From: Herminiimonas sp. | GTDB taxonomy: Bacteria; Pseudomonadota; Gammaproteobacteria; Burkholderiales; Burkholderiaceae | Assembly: GCF_030655415.1 (NCBI RefSeq) | Contig: NZ_JAURVN010000009.1 | Span: 62,001 to 126,000 of the forward strand | Reading direction: 5' to 3' | Length of the DNA: 64,000 nt | Made by a program: the position numbers and the translations under genes | Part shown: positions 9,330 through 17,455 of the stretch, piece by piece | Layout of the letters: the number at the start of each line of letters is the position of its first letter | Position numbering within the stretch: position 1 is the stretch's first letter | Notes under the pieces: model-generated | What the model saw: only the letters and a program-made list of their open reading frames with translations | Database searches by the model: none | Told to the model about the DNA's origin: nothing

Positions 9330-10218
9330 TAAGCACTGCGCCCACCACCATCACGCCGGCATGCTTCATCGAATCAACCAGATTGCCGATCGCGCCGGCA
9401 TGACTGATGTCCTTGCGCGCAACCACCAAAGCGGAACCGGCGCGTGACGCTGCAGTTTGACTATCTGCATAGTCGTAGTCGGGCGGCGTATCGATCAGGA
9501 TCACATCGAACTCATCCCTGAATTCGCGCAGCATGTTGGGAAATGCATTACGTCCCAACAGCTCTTGCGGATTCGGTGGCGTCGCGCCACTAGGCAAGAT
9601 CGACAAATCGACCAACGATGGGATGCGATGAATATCAGCCACACCGCTGCGACCGGAAAGAATTGAAGACAGACCGCTGCGGTTTTCAATTCCGAATAAG
9701 CGGTGCTGGCTCGGATTGCGCATATCGGCATCGATCAACAAAGTACGTTGGCCCAATTGCGAAAACAGCACCGCGAGATTGGCAGCGATAAAGCTGCGAC
9801 CATCACCGCGCTCGGCACTGGTAATCGCCATCGCCGAACGCTGTTCGCTGGAACCAAACCAGCGCATCACCAGTTGGCTGCGCAAGGCGCGCAAGGCTTC
9901 GACTTGTTTGCTGAAGGGATCATAGGCAGCGATGACTTCTTCGCTGACATTGCTTTGACCGCGTATCAGGTAGGGATAGGAAAATTGATTCGACAGCGCG
10001 AAGTCGATATCGGCCGCTGTCAGCAAGCCGAGTGCAATGCCAGCGTCGCCGAAGCGTTGGCGACCGACATGCTGCTCCAGCAAAATTCTCTGCGCTTCGT
10101 CGGCTGTCAGGCGACCGCTCTCGATCAGAATGTTGCCGATCTGATTGCCGGTCAGACGTGGTGCCTGCTGCGACTGCAATCTTGCAGCATCCTGCAATTG
10201 ATGAGATGACTTGATCAT
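9319..10218 (-). CDS. epsG: EpsG-like chain-length tyrosine kinase (BY-kinase family)
   Basis: A 299-residue cytoplasmic protein. Residues about 25-85 form a MshEN-like domain (IGNILIESGRLTADEAQRIL). The rest is a BY-kinase/MinD-type ATPase: ITSAERGDGRSFIAANLA is the Walker A region, LLIDADMRNP is Walker A-prime, and DVILIDTPP is Walker B. The P-loop reads GDGRSF where family members usually have GEGKSS/T, a conservative but notable change. There is no C-terminal tyrosine cluster, only a final Tyr (VLNEY). EpsG proteins work with the Wzz-like partner EpsF to control polymer length and export. The domain order matches the EpsG family of methanolan-type loci. Confidence 0.88.
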   Translation of the reverse strand: MIKSSHQLQDAARLQSQQAPRLTGNQIGNILIESGRLTADEAQRILLEQHVGRQRFGDAGIALGLLTAADIDFALSNQFSYPYLIRGQSNVSEEVIAAYDPFSKQVEALRALRSQLVMRWFGSSEQRSAMAITSAERGDGRSFIAANLAVLFSQLGQRTLLIDADMRNPSQHRLFGIENRSGLSSILSGRSGVADIHRIPSLVDLSILPSGATPPNPQELLGRNAFPNMLREFRDEFDVILIDTPPDYDYADSQTAASRAGSALVVARKDISHAGAIGNLVDSMKHAGVMVVGAVLNEY

Positions 10219-10310
10219 GATATTTCCAATTCGCTTTTTTTAGATCTAATGAATCGAACTTAGTGAATAAACCCTTGAATCACATTTAAGGTCTACTTCA
10301 AACACCAGCG

Positions 10311-11705
10311 TCAGGCTGGTGCCGGCCCGCCCAGGCGACGCTGCGGCCTATGTCGTACCGCCCTCGTTTTCTCAATCACTCCCAATAGCGGCAAGCCAAA
10401 CAACTGCGACAGATCTTCAGCTGAACGGACACGTTGATCCAGCAATTCCATAGCGATCGCCGCAGCAACGCCGAGGATGCTGCCCACCACCAAAGCAACC
10501 AGCAGGTTCAACAACATGCGTGGTCCAGCTGGCGCGCGCGGCACCGAAGCAGCGGTCAGCACCGAGATATCTGATTGGGTCGATTGACCTTCCAGATTGG
10601 TTTGCGTCAGACGTTGCGATGCGGTTTCATACGCGCGCTTGGCGTTTTCCATCTCGTTCGACAACACACTCAACTCATCGCGCGCGCTGTTGAGACCCAG
10701 GACTTTTTCCTTCTGCGCATTCAATGCAGCGCGTACTTCCGCTTCGCGTTGTTGCTGGATGCGTGCATTGCTGGCGACGCCGGTCGAAGCCAAACCGATT
10801 TGCTGATTCAGATTGGCGCGCAGGTTATCTACTTCGGATTTCGCAGCAATGTATTGCGGATGATTGACATTGAGTTTTGCCGAGGTATCTGCAAACTTGG
10901 CTTCGGCTTCCGATAATCTTGATTTGAGCGACTGGATCAAAGGGTTAGCCAACACGTCTGGTGAACCGCCAGCGTTGCTTTTCACCTGGCGCTGGCGCGA
11001 ATTTGCTTCCATCGCCAAACCTTGCGCTACCACCAGTTGGCTGGACAATTCGTTCAGACGCGCGGTTTCCACATCGAGCTTGTTATCGCTGCTGAAGATA
11101 TTGTTTTCTTTTTGGTAGGCCGACATCTTGTTTTGCGCGGCTTCAAATTTTTCGCGCAATAACTTGATCTGATCGTTGATGTAGCCGCTGGCTTTTTGCG
11201 CAGGCGCGACTTTCAAATCGACGCTGACTTGTTGGTAGGCCGCGGCGAAAGCATTCGCGACTTTGGCGACATATTCCGCGTCATCACCTTTGAAGCTGAT
11301 ATTCAGTACGCTACTGTCACGTGCCGGCTCAACGGTTAGATTGGCGCGCAAGCCATCAGATAACCAGTCTTGGATGGTGGTTTCGCTAGGATCCATTTTT
11401 GCGAAGCGCTCCTTGACTGCCGGAACTTCCGCCAGCTTCAGGTCATCAATGACTTTCAGCGCGACGACTTTGCTTTTGACGATATCGACTTGCGTAGGCA
11501 GATAACCCGGCGTCAATTGCACCGGAACATTCAGACCGGTGACAGGATCGATACCCTTGTTATTCAAGACCAGCGAAGTCGTCGCCTTGTAGGTCTTGGG
11601 CATCAACAAGCTGACTGCGAAGGCAGCTACCACCGTGACGATAAGCAAGAGCAGAACGATCTTGTAACGTGCGCGCAAGGTGCGCAGAATTTGTGCAAGC
11701 GTCAT
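10311..11705 (-). CDS. epsF: Chain-length determinant protein EpsF (Wzz/PCP-2 family)
   Basis: A 464-residue polysaccharide co-polymerase. The first membrane helix is at about 15-35 ([19 protein letters not shown]). A long periplasmic region with heptad-rich helices (about 165-385) follows, then a second membrane helix at about 408-428 preceded by the proline motif PRAPAGP. This is the Wzz/GNVR arrangement. It spans the inner membrane, contacts the polymerase and the EpsG kinase, and sets chain length. The downstream intergenic gap to epsG is 92 bp, the widest inside the operon, with a small inverted repeat (CACCAG/CTGGTG) at 10305-10323 around the stop codon. Confidence 0.92.
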   Translation of the reverse strand: MTLAQILRTLRARYKIVLLLLIVTVVAAFAVSLLMPKTYKATTSLVLNNKGIDPVTGLNVPVQLTPGYLPTQVDIVKSKVVALKVIDDLKLAEVPAVKERFAKMDPSETTIQDWLSDGLRANLTVEPARDSSVLNISFKGDDAEYVAKVANAFAAAYQQVSVDLKVAPAQKASGYINDQIKLLREKFEAAQNKMSAYQKENNIFSSDNKLDVETARLNELSSQLVVAQGLAMEANSRQRQVKSNAGGSPDVLANPLIQSLKSRLSEAEAKFADTSAKLNVNHPQYIAAKSEVDNLRANLNQQIGLASTGVASNARIQQQREAEVRAALNAQKEKVLGLNSARDELSVLSNEMENAKRAYETASQRLTQTNLEGQSTQSDISVLTAASVPRAPAGPRMLLNLLVALVVGSILGVAAAIAMELLDQRVRSAEDLSQLFGLPLLGVIEKTRAVRHRPQRRLGGPAPA

Positions 11706-11718
11706 ATCAACTCCCGTT

Positions 11719-12507
11719 TCAGAACAGACTTTCTTTTACATAGACGATGTCGTCAGGCTTCAACAGGTCGTCATGCTTGACGCTGATGATTTGCAGTACA
11801 CCATTTGCGTCACGGCGTTTGATACGCACGCCACGTTCGGTTCCGCGCGGGCTCAAGCCGCCACCGGTCGACAAAGCCTGCAAGACCAGCATGTCGCGTT
11901 CGAGTTTGTATGAACCAGGTTTGGTGACTTCGCCATAAATGTAGAAGCGCGGTGCACGTTCGACAAATACGGAATCCCCTGCTGTCAGTTGACGATTTTT
12001 TGATGGGTCGCCGGAACGCACCAGCTCCAGCAAGTCGATGGTTTCTTTAGTGGTTTTGCCACCTTCGGTATGGGTAAGGATCACGGTATCGGCCGCATCT
12101 GGATTGGCACCACCGGCCATCGCCAGAATGTCGGTCAGGCTGCGCTTGCCATCCACCGGATAGCGCCCAGGCTTGTTGACCTGGCCTAATACAGAGACTT
12201 GTTGGCTCTGCATTTCAGTGACCATCAAATTGACTTGCGGCTTGCGCACGAAGCCGCCTTTATCCAGCAACTCGGCAATTTTTTGTTCTGCTTGATTGGA
12301 GGACAAACCACCGACTTTGACTTCGCCTACCAAGGGATAGGAAATGCTGCCGGCTTCGCTGACGCGGGTTTCGAGCGTCAGGTCAGGTTGGCCAAAGACG
12401 GTAATTTTCAGCACGTCGCCAGGTCCCAGCGGCACATCGGCTGCGGTCGCCCAACTACCGATGGTCACCATCAGTATCATCAGCATTGCGTGTTTGATTT
12501 TTTTCAT
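11719..12507 (-). CDS. epsE: Polysaccharide export protein EpsE (Wza-like)
   Basis: About 262 residues from the ATG at 12507, chosen because GGAGAG lies just upstream; the track-like extension to 12519 would put the ribosome site inside the gene. A signal peptide ([20 protein letters not shown]) is followed by the Poly_export domain ([32 protein letters not shown]) and two SLBB domains ([35 protein letters not shown]). No lipobox cysteine is visible, so it is probably a soluble periplasmic or cofactor-type export protein, not a lipid-anchored Wza. It would connect the inner-membrane machinery to the outer-membrane exit. Confidence 0.92.
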   Translation of the reverse strand: MKKIKHAMLMILMVTIGSWATAADVPLGPGDVLKITVFGQPDLTLETRVSEAGSISYPLVGEVKVGGLSSNQAEQKIAELLDKGGFVRKPQVNLMVTEMQSQQVSVLGQVNKPGRYPVDGKRSLTDILAMAGGANPDAADTVILTHTEGGKTTKETIDLLELVRSGDPSKNRQLTAGDSVFVERAPRFYIYGEVTKPGSYKLERDMLVLQALSTGGGLSPRGTERGVRIKRRDANGVLQIISVKHDDLLKPDDIVYVKESLF

Positions 12508-12573
12508 TGTTCTCTCCATTACTTGAATGTCTGTATTGCCAGTCTTGTGATCGACCAGTCTTGAATCTAAATT

Positions 12574-13977
12574 TTAGTAAGCGTTGTCGCGTTTGAGGAC
12601 CACGCCCACGGTGCGCGCGATGATCCATAGATCGAGTGCCAATGACCAACGCCGCAAGTAGTCAAGGTCATAGGCAATCCGCGCTTCCATCTTGTCCAGC
12701 GTGTCGGTCTCGCCGCGGAAGCCGTTCACTTGCGCCCAGCCGGTGATGCCAGGGCGAACCTTGTGGCGCAGCATGTAACCCTTGATTTGTTTTCGATACA
12801 GTTCGTTATGCGCAATCGCGTGTGGACGTGGACCGACGATGCTCATGCGGCCTTGCAGCACATTGAAAAATTGCGGCAATTCATCCAGAGAAGTGCGACG
12901 CAAGAATGCGCCTATCCGTGTCACGCGCTGATCGTTTTTGGTTGCTTGCACTACGCTGGCGCCGTCTTCACATACGGTCATGGAGCGGAATTTGTAGACG
13001 ATGATTTCTTCACCATCGAGGCCATAACGACGCTGGCGGAATATCACCGGCCCCGGTGAGTTGGCCTTGATCGCAATGGCGATGCCCAGCATCACAGGCA
13101 ACAACATGATTTGTATCATCAGCGCCAATACAAAATCACTGCCACGTTTGACCATGCTGTTGATACCGGTAAACGGTGATTCGCAGATCGCCACCACTGG
13201 CAAGCCAGCGACACTATCGAAACGCGCCTGAATCAAATCGAAGACATAGATATCCGGCAGAAAATAAATGGATGCCGTGGTGTCCTGCAATTCATTCAGC
13301 AATTTACGTATGCGCGGTTGCGCAGAAATCGGCTGACTGATGAAGATCGTATTGACGTTGTGCTCGCGCACGTAGGCAGGAATGTCAGACATGCTGCCCA
13401 GCAAAGCCACTTTCTGATCGGAGGGTTGACGCGAGGTATCTCTGTCGTCAAAGAAGCCGCTGATCTCCATACGCAGATCAGGATTTTCATCGACGCGCTC
13501 TGCCAGCTTTACGCTCAACTCATTCACGCCTACCAACACGACAGAACGCACATTGGTGCCGTTCAAACCCATGCCTACTTTTTGCATAACGATCTGCGCT
13601 GCCAGCAATATCGGTGGCGTAATCGCCAGCCAGATCAGGGTCTCACGCTGCTGAAACAAGCTGGCCAGGCCTGCTACATACGCAAAAAACAATAACAACA
13701 CGATCGTCGCCAACCATGCCACCACTATCGATTTAGTCAAGGTGAGGAAGTTGCTCGACGAAGCATCACGCCACGGATCGGTCCAGCCGAACACTGTCGA
13801 ACTGATAAAGAATGTCAGGATCGCCAGCACCACATGATTGGCGCTAAACGGATGACTCGACGCCACCGTCAGCAGATACAGCAAGCCGATGGCGATCAGT
13901 GGATCAAGCAAACGTCGATAAAACTTGCGAGCCGGAATATCCGCCGGATATTTGATTTGGCTGATGTCAGAATTCAT
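12574..13977 (-). CDS. Undecaprenyl-phosphate glucose phosphotransferase (initiating transferase, EpsB/WcaJ-type)
   Basis: About 467 residues from the ATG at 13977, which overlaps the epsL stop by 11 bases; the longer frame to 14061 lies within epsL. Four membrane helices occupy about 20-125, followed by a Rossmann-like CoA_binding_3 domain (VVLVGVNELSVKLAERV), a fifth helix, and the bacterial sugar-transferase domain: FRQRRYGLDGEEI, VYKFRSMTV, RRTSLDELPQFFNVL, MSIVGPRPHA, VRPGITGWAQVNG. This enzyme moves a sugar-1-phosphate, usually glucose, from UDP-sugar to undecaprenyl phosphate and so starts the repeat unit. Confidence 0.93.
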   Translation of the reverse strand: MNSDISQIKYPADIPARKFYRRLLDPLIAIGLLYLLTVASSHPFSANHVVLAILTFFISSTVFGWTDPWRDASSSNFLTLTKSIVVAWLATIVLLLFFAYVAGLASLFQQRETLIWLAITPPILLAAQIVMQKVGMGLNGTNVRSVVLVGVNELSVKLAERVDENPDLRMEISGFFDDRDTSRQPSDQKVALLGSMSDIPAYVREHNVNTIFISQPISAQPRIRKLLNELQDTTASIYFLPDIYVFDLIQARFDSVAGLPVVAICESPFTGINSMVKRGSDFVLALMIQIMLLPVMLGIAIAIKANSPGPVIFRQRRYGLDGEEIIVYKFRSMTVCEDGASVVQATKNDQRVTRIGAFLRRTSLDELPQFFNVLQGRMSIVGPRPHAIAHNELYRKQIKGYMLRHKVRPGITGWAQVNGFRGETDTLDKMEARIAYDLDYLRRWSLALDLWIIARTVGVVLKRDNAY

Positions 13978-15163
13978 AGCGAGTCGTGACCAATGCGCCG
14001 TTAGTCTTGTACGTGGCTGAGGCAACGTTGGAATCCAGCGTGGTGCGGTAGACAGATGCACGGACGCGCCAATGCAGGGTCGGCTTGTAGGTCACGCCCA
14101 GCACTGCGTTGTTATAGCGATCGTCACGATCCGAAGGTGCGATGCCGTCGATCACGGCGACACCGTTGTAGTCGCGCTTCTCAGTCAAGATCAAACCGTC
14201 GACGCTGATCTTGCTGGTGGCGTCCCAGGTTGAGCCGACGCTGACACCTTGATTACGTGCATAATTGGCGGCCAGGTCATCGGTTGCGCCGAGTTCACGC
14301 CACAAGCCGAGAGAGAATGCTGTCTTGCCAGTCGCCTTCCAGTACGCAGTCAGACGAGCGCTAGGCACACTGGAATCACGTTGCGGATTGGATGCGTATT
14401 CGCGTTTGGCCCAACCACCGAGAAACTGCAAATAAGTCTTGCCTGTGAGTTGCCAATCGACCTTGGCCTTCAATTCATTTTGTTCGTAGGAATTAATATC
14501 CGCATAGGGATAATCACCTTCGATATGACGTGCAACCAAACCTATCTTGTTGCCGCTTTTCGCCAGATAATCGATCCCGATATCGGTCATATCAAGATTA
14601 CGTTCTGATGGGTTTTGCGCTTGCGTGTCGTAGCGCAGATCAAAGCGATTGTAAGCAGCGTTCACTTGCCAACTTGGATGGAAGCGCCACGTGCCATCAA
14701 CATAATTCTTTTGCTGGGTCCTGAGGCTTCGCTCGAGACCCTTGTAATCATCAAATGGCGTCAAGCCTTCGGAATAACTGGTGCCAACATTGCCGGAAAA
14801 CTGATTGCCCAAGGCCCACTTCCAGTTCGCCAGTAAATCCTTGCCGTCGTTATCGTATTGATCGAAGTTATCGTAACTGGATTGATTGGCAGAAAGATCC
14901 GCGGTGAGTTTCTGTCGACCAATCTCTTTGTCCATGCGTATGCCAACCGATGCACGCGTCCAACGATCGCTTTGCGCTGCAGGCTCGGGGAGTCGCAACA
15001 AATTTGCGTCGTAATAAACGCCATAGGTGGCATACGGAGTGAAAGTGTCGCCCTCAAGCGCGCTAGCAGGTACGCACGTTAGTGCGCCAGCAAACATCAC
15101 GAAAGCATAGTGAGCATAAGGGCCGGAGCCAGGGTTCTTGCGTCGTTGAGTCATGATGAACAC
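13967..15163 (-). CDS. epsL: EpsL-like outer-membrane beta-barrel protein
   Basis: A 398-residue protein, first in the operon. A signal peptide ends near VPASA (residue about 35) and is followed by GDTFTPYATYGVYYDANLLR, a typical opening for outer-membrane EpsL-type proteins of methanolan-like loci. The rest alternates aromatic and polar residues in amphipathic strands and ends with Phe (TRYEF), the usual barrel insertion signal. It probably forms or supports the outer-membrane exit for the polysaccharide. It is separated from the EVE-domain gene by about 750 bp of non-coding DNA that should carry the operon promoter. Confidence 0.88.
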   Translation of the reverse strand: MFIMTQRRKNPGSGPYAHYAFVMFAGALTCVPASALEGDTFTPYATYGVYYDANLLRLPEPAAQSDRWTRASVGIRMDKEIGRQKLTADLSANQSSYDNFDQYDNDGKDLLANWKWALGNQFSGNVGTSYSEGLTPFDDYKGLERSLRTQQKNYVDGTWRFHPSWQVNAAYNRFDLRYDTQAQNPSERNLDMTDIGIDYLAKSGNKIGLVARHIEGDYPYADINSYEQNELKAKVDWQLTGKTYLQFLGGWAKREYASNPQRDSSVPSARLTAYWKATGKTAFSLGLWRELGATDDLAANYARNQGVSVGSTWDATSKISVDGLILTEKRDYNGVAVIDGIAPSDRDDRYNNAVLGVTYKPTLHWRVRASVYRTTLDSNVASATYKTNGALVTTRYEF

Positions 15164-15920
15164 TCACAGGCTATCGGTGAAATGGAGCTGGTTTTCTCTG
15201 ATATTGCATTCAGCGAGCCCAACAGTATTTCGTGTGCAGATAGTGCATAAATTGATAGCCATCATTTTTCCCATTCCCCATTGCTATTGCGACCGCTGCA
15301 AAAATTCGCACTTGCTCTTGTGAAGCGATCTACGAAATTCGCGCATCTATTTCTTGCAAGGCAAGATCGACAAACCGATCTCGCAAATTTTTATTGTTGA
15401 CTTATTGATATGAAGTGGCGGTATGAGAAGCAGCCAAGTGAATTAGTTCCATGACAAAAAAATTACAAAAATAGAAGGAAAATAAAACTATTTCTATTCA
15501 GAATTTATCTGCGAGATGAGAAGAAATTAATTGGCGACGAGAATAAAAACAGCAGCAAATAATTTTGTAGGAAAGCAGGAAGGACTCACGCAGCCGTATG
15601 CCGGTATCTCGTTGAAGCAAAAGGGGATTTGAAAAAAGCGTGATCTGACGTTAACGACTCACTGCTTAAATTTTAAGCAGAGTGTTATTCGCATTTTAAA
15701 TATCAAGATATAGATATTCGCGCGCGTATTCCTACGTGCACCGTTACACACGCTTACAAATGAATATCAAGTTTTTATGAGTGCCAACTGATATCGGATC
15801 GATACATCGCAGTTAGTCAGATGAAATACTGAGATGGGAATACAGACGAAACAAAAGTGAATGATGCTGTGAAGAACTAGCTGATGTAGAAGAATACGTA
15901 ATAGTGCGTAGTCTGTCTGC
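15164..15920. promoter_or_regulatory. AT-rich leader/promoter region of the eps operon with a perfect inverted repeat
   Basis: No convincing gene in 757 bases; the short open frames here have no family features. The region is markedly more AT-rich than its neighbours. At 15663-15679 there is a perfect 8-bp inverted repeat, TGCTTAAA-T-TTTAAGCA, and the half-site TTTTAAGCA recurs at 15928-15936 at the end of the EVE gene. Such a site fits a dimeric regulator. No sigma-54 (GG/GC) element could be identified with confidence. Control of the eps operon from here is an inference from position. Confidence 0.5.
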
Positions 15921-16385
15921 CTATATTTTAAGCAGCTTCTTGCATATGAATTTCCACTGATCCGTCGTAACCGGCGTGATCGATAGACGACTACCTTTTT
16001 GCAGCACGACCATCTCGGCAAGTTCCGGCGTTTGACGTAATTCTGAAAGCGGTATCAGACGAGTCTTGTCGCGAATACGCACATCGACCAGCATCCAGCG
16101 CGGCGTTTCGCGCGTGGCTTTCGGATCGTAATAATGGCTGGACGGATCAAATTGTGTTTCATCCGGATATGCTGTGCTCGCCACTTCTGCCAGGCCGACG
16201 ATGCCAGGTTCAGCGCAACTGGAATGATAGAAGAACACACCATCGCCCTCAGACATCGCATCGCGCATGAAATTACGCGCCTGATAATTGCGCACACCTG
16301 TCCACGCCACCGTGTGATTCGGCGCGGCCAGTGCATCATCGATGCTGACTTCGCCGGGTTCGGACTTCATGAGCCAGTAGCGCAT
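15921..16385 (-). CDS. EVE-domain protein (YTH/PUA-like nucleic-acid-binding fold)
   Basis: A 154-residue single-domain protein. MRYWLMKSEPGEVSIDDL-type opening, TVAWTGVRNYQARNFMRDAM at about 25-44, GDGVFFYHSS at about 47-56 and PRWMLVDVRI near 95-104 are the standard EVE-family blocks. The domain forms an aromatic cage that binds modified bases, and related proteins recognise modified DNA or RNA. It is normal length for the family. It sits at the end of the zapA-6S RNA region and is separated from the eps leader; its role in this organism is not predictable. Confidence 0.92.
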   Translation of the reverse strand: MRYWLMKSEPGEVSIDDALAAPNHTVAWTGVRNYQARNFMRDAMSEGDGVFFYHSSCAEPGIVGLAEVASTAYPDETQFDPSSHYYDPKATRETPRWMLVDVRIRDKTRLIPLSELRQTPELAEMVVLQKGSRLSITPVTTDQWKFICKKLLKI

Positions 16386-16493
16386 AGGTTTTGTCGGAAA
16401 AAGGGGATGAAGCAGAGCGCTAATTATTACAGAAAAAACTGAAAGTAATCTTGCGAGTGCTGCGCTATAAGGAAATTACAAATGCGCCGGACA

Positions 16494-16526
16494 TAAAAAA
16501 ACGGCTGCATTTTCATGCAACCGTTT
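16494..16526 (-). terminator. Intrinsic terminator downstream of 6S RNA
   Basis: On the minus strand a 10-bp stem (ACGGTTGCAT with ATGCAGCCGT, one G-U pair) and a short loop are followed by seven T residues. It lies just past the 3' end of the predicted 6S RNA. Confidence 0.85.
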
Positions 16527-16532
16527 ATACAT

Positions 16533-16712
16533 CTAGTCCCGCCAGTGCCGCTTTGCCGGCATCCTGAACCAAGAGGTTCAAGTTGGCCACAGTTAGTTCA
16601 ACTTCGGGTTCATCGAGCTAGCGACGCGCACTCCCATCGAACAAAATTCCGCAGCCGCTGCGCATAAATGGTTCAAGGAATTATGGCAATGGCGAACACG
16701 GCAGGAGCACTT
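16533..16712 (-). ncRNA. ssrS: 6S RNA
   Basis: An RNA of about 180 bases immediately downstream of zapA, the classical place for ssrS. The ends pair (TCCTGCC at 16706-16700 with GGCGGGA at 16543-16537), giving the closing stem. The 3' half contains the family-typical CTTGAACCTCTTGGTTCAGG hairpin, and the middle has an open bubble flanked by short stems. A terminator follows at once. 6S RNA mimics an open promoter and binds sigma-70 RNA polymerase in stationary phase. Exact ends are estimates. Confidence 0.88.
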
Positions 16713-16755
16713 AGTTTACTCCAAACTTGCAGCGAGTAGAAGATTTACTGAAGAT

Positions 16756-17067
16756 TTAAAACAGTTTTTCTTGTGGAGCGAGAGCGCTGTCTAGTGTCTC
16801 GTGCATCGCAGCGATGGATTGCTTGACCTCAGACATGGACATATCCGACAAAGGGCCTTCCGGTGACTTGGTTGCGAGCAACTCAGCAGTCACCCCTAGC
16901 GCCGCCATTACAGCGATCCTGTCGTTGCCCTTCAACTTGCCAGCGTCGCGAATCGCGCACATTTTGTTATCGAGGTAAGTGACCGCTTCTTGCAAAGCGC
17001 CCTCTTCGCCTTCTTTGCACGCCAATTTATAAGACTGCCCCATGATCGATACGTCGAGCTGGATCAT
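16756..17067 (-). CDS. zapA: Cell division protein ZapA
   Basis: A 103-residue protein with the ZapA opening IQLDVSIMGQSYKLACKEGEEGALQEAVTYLD shortened in part; recognisable pieces are VSIMGQSY, ACKEGEE and YLDNKM. A helical C-terminal half is suited to dimer/tetramer coiled coil. ZapA bundles FtsZ filaments at the Z ring. It overlaps the upstream coiled-coil gene by ATGA, so the two are translated together, and 6S RNA follows it. Confidence 0.93.
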   Translation of the reverse strand: MIQLDVSIMGQSYKLACKEGEEGALQEAVTYLDNKMCAIRDAGKLKGNDRIAVMAALGVTAELLATKSPEGPLSDMSMSEVKQSIAAMHETLDSALAPQEKLF

Positions 17068-17279
17068 GCTGCTTCCTCATCTTGTACTGGGGTTGGAATA
17101 CTTTCGAGCAAGGCCGCAACACGTTCGTGCGCTTCTTGCATGCGACGTGCCAAATCAGCGTTCTCGGCAGCGAGCGCCACCGATTTGAGGCGCAAATCTG
17201 CATTTTCGCTGCGCAAGGCTTGCGTCAACTCAGCCAGTTGGCTGATTTTTTCGGAAAGTTTATTGAAGTCGGAAATCAT
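17064..17279 (-). CDS. Small ZapB-like coiled-coil protein
   Basis: About 71 residues from the ATG at 17279, which has GGCGGG directly upstream; the frame continues to 17315 but with a poorer start. Nearly the whole protein is a heptad coiled coil (ISDFNKLSEKISQLAELTQ, then ENADLRLKSVALAAENADL), with a short acidic tail. Small coiled-coil genes directly before zapA in betaproteobacteria are commonly described as ZapB-like or TIGR02449-type. A cell-division scaffold role is an inference from this position and fold. Confidence 0.75.
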   Translation of the reverse strand: MISDFNKLSEKISQLAELTQALRSENADLRLKSVALAAENADLARRMQEAHERVAALLESIPTPVQDEEAA

Positions 17280-17455
17280 CCCGCCACTATAGAGGCGCAT
17301 GTTAATGGCAGTCAATAGATAGCGTGGATAGAGCGGGCGTTTTTCGCAATAGCCTGTAAATTTAGCGCGTCGGGTGCGGCAATAAGGCCACGACAGTCCG
17401 CTTCCTTGCCAAAATTACACGCGAATTCCATTCTGAAGAATCGCGTTTGTAGTCA

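Noticed and set aside
1..15163. Exosortase/PEP-CTERM sorting system, often linked to EpsE/F/G/L-type loci
   Set aside because: No exosortase-like multi-helix gene or PEP-CTERM protein is visible in the window; it may lie outside.
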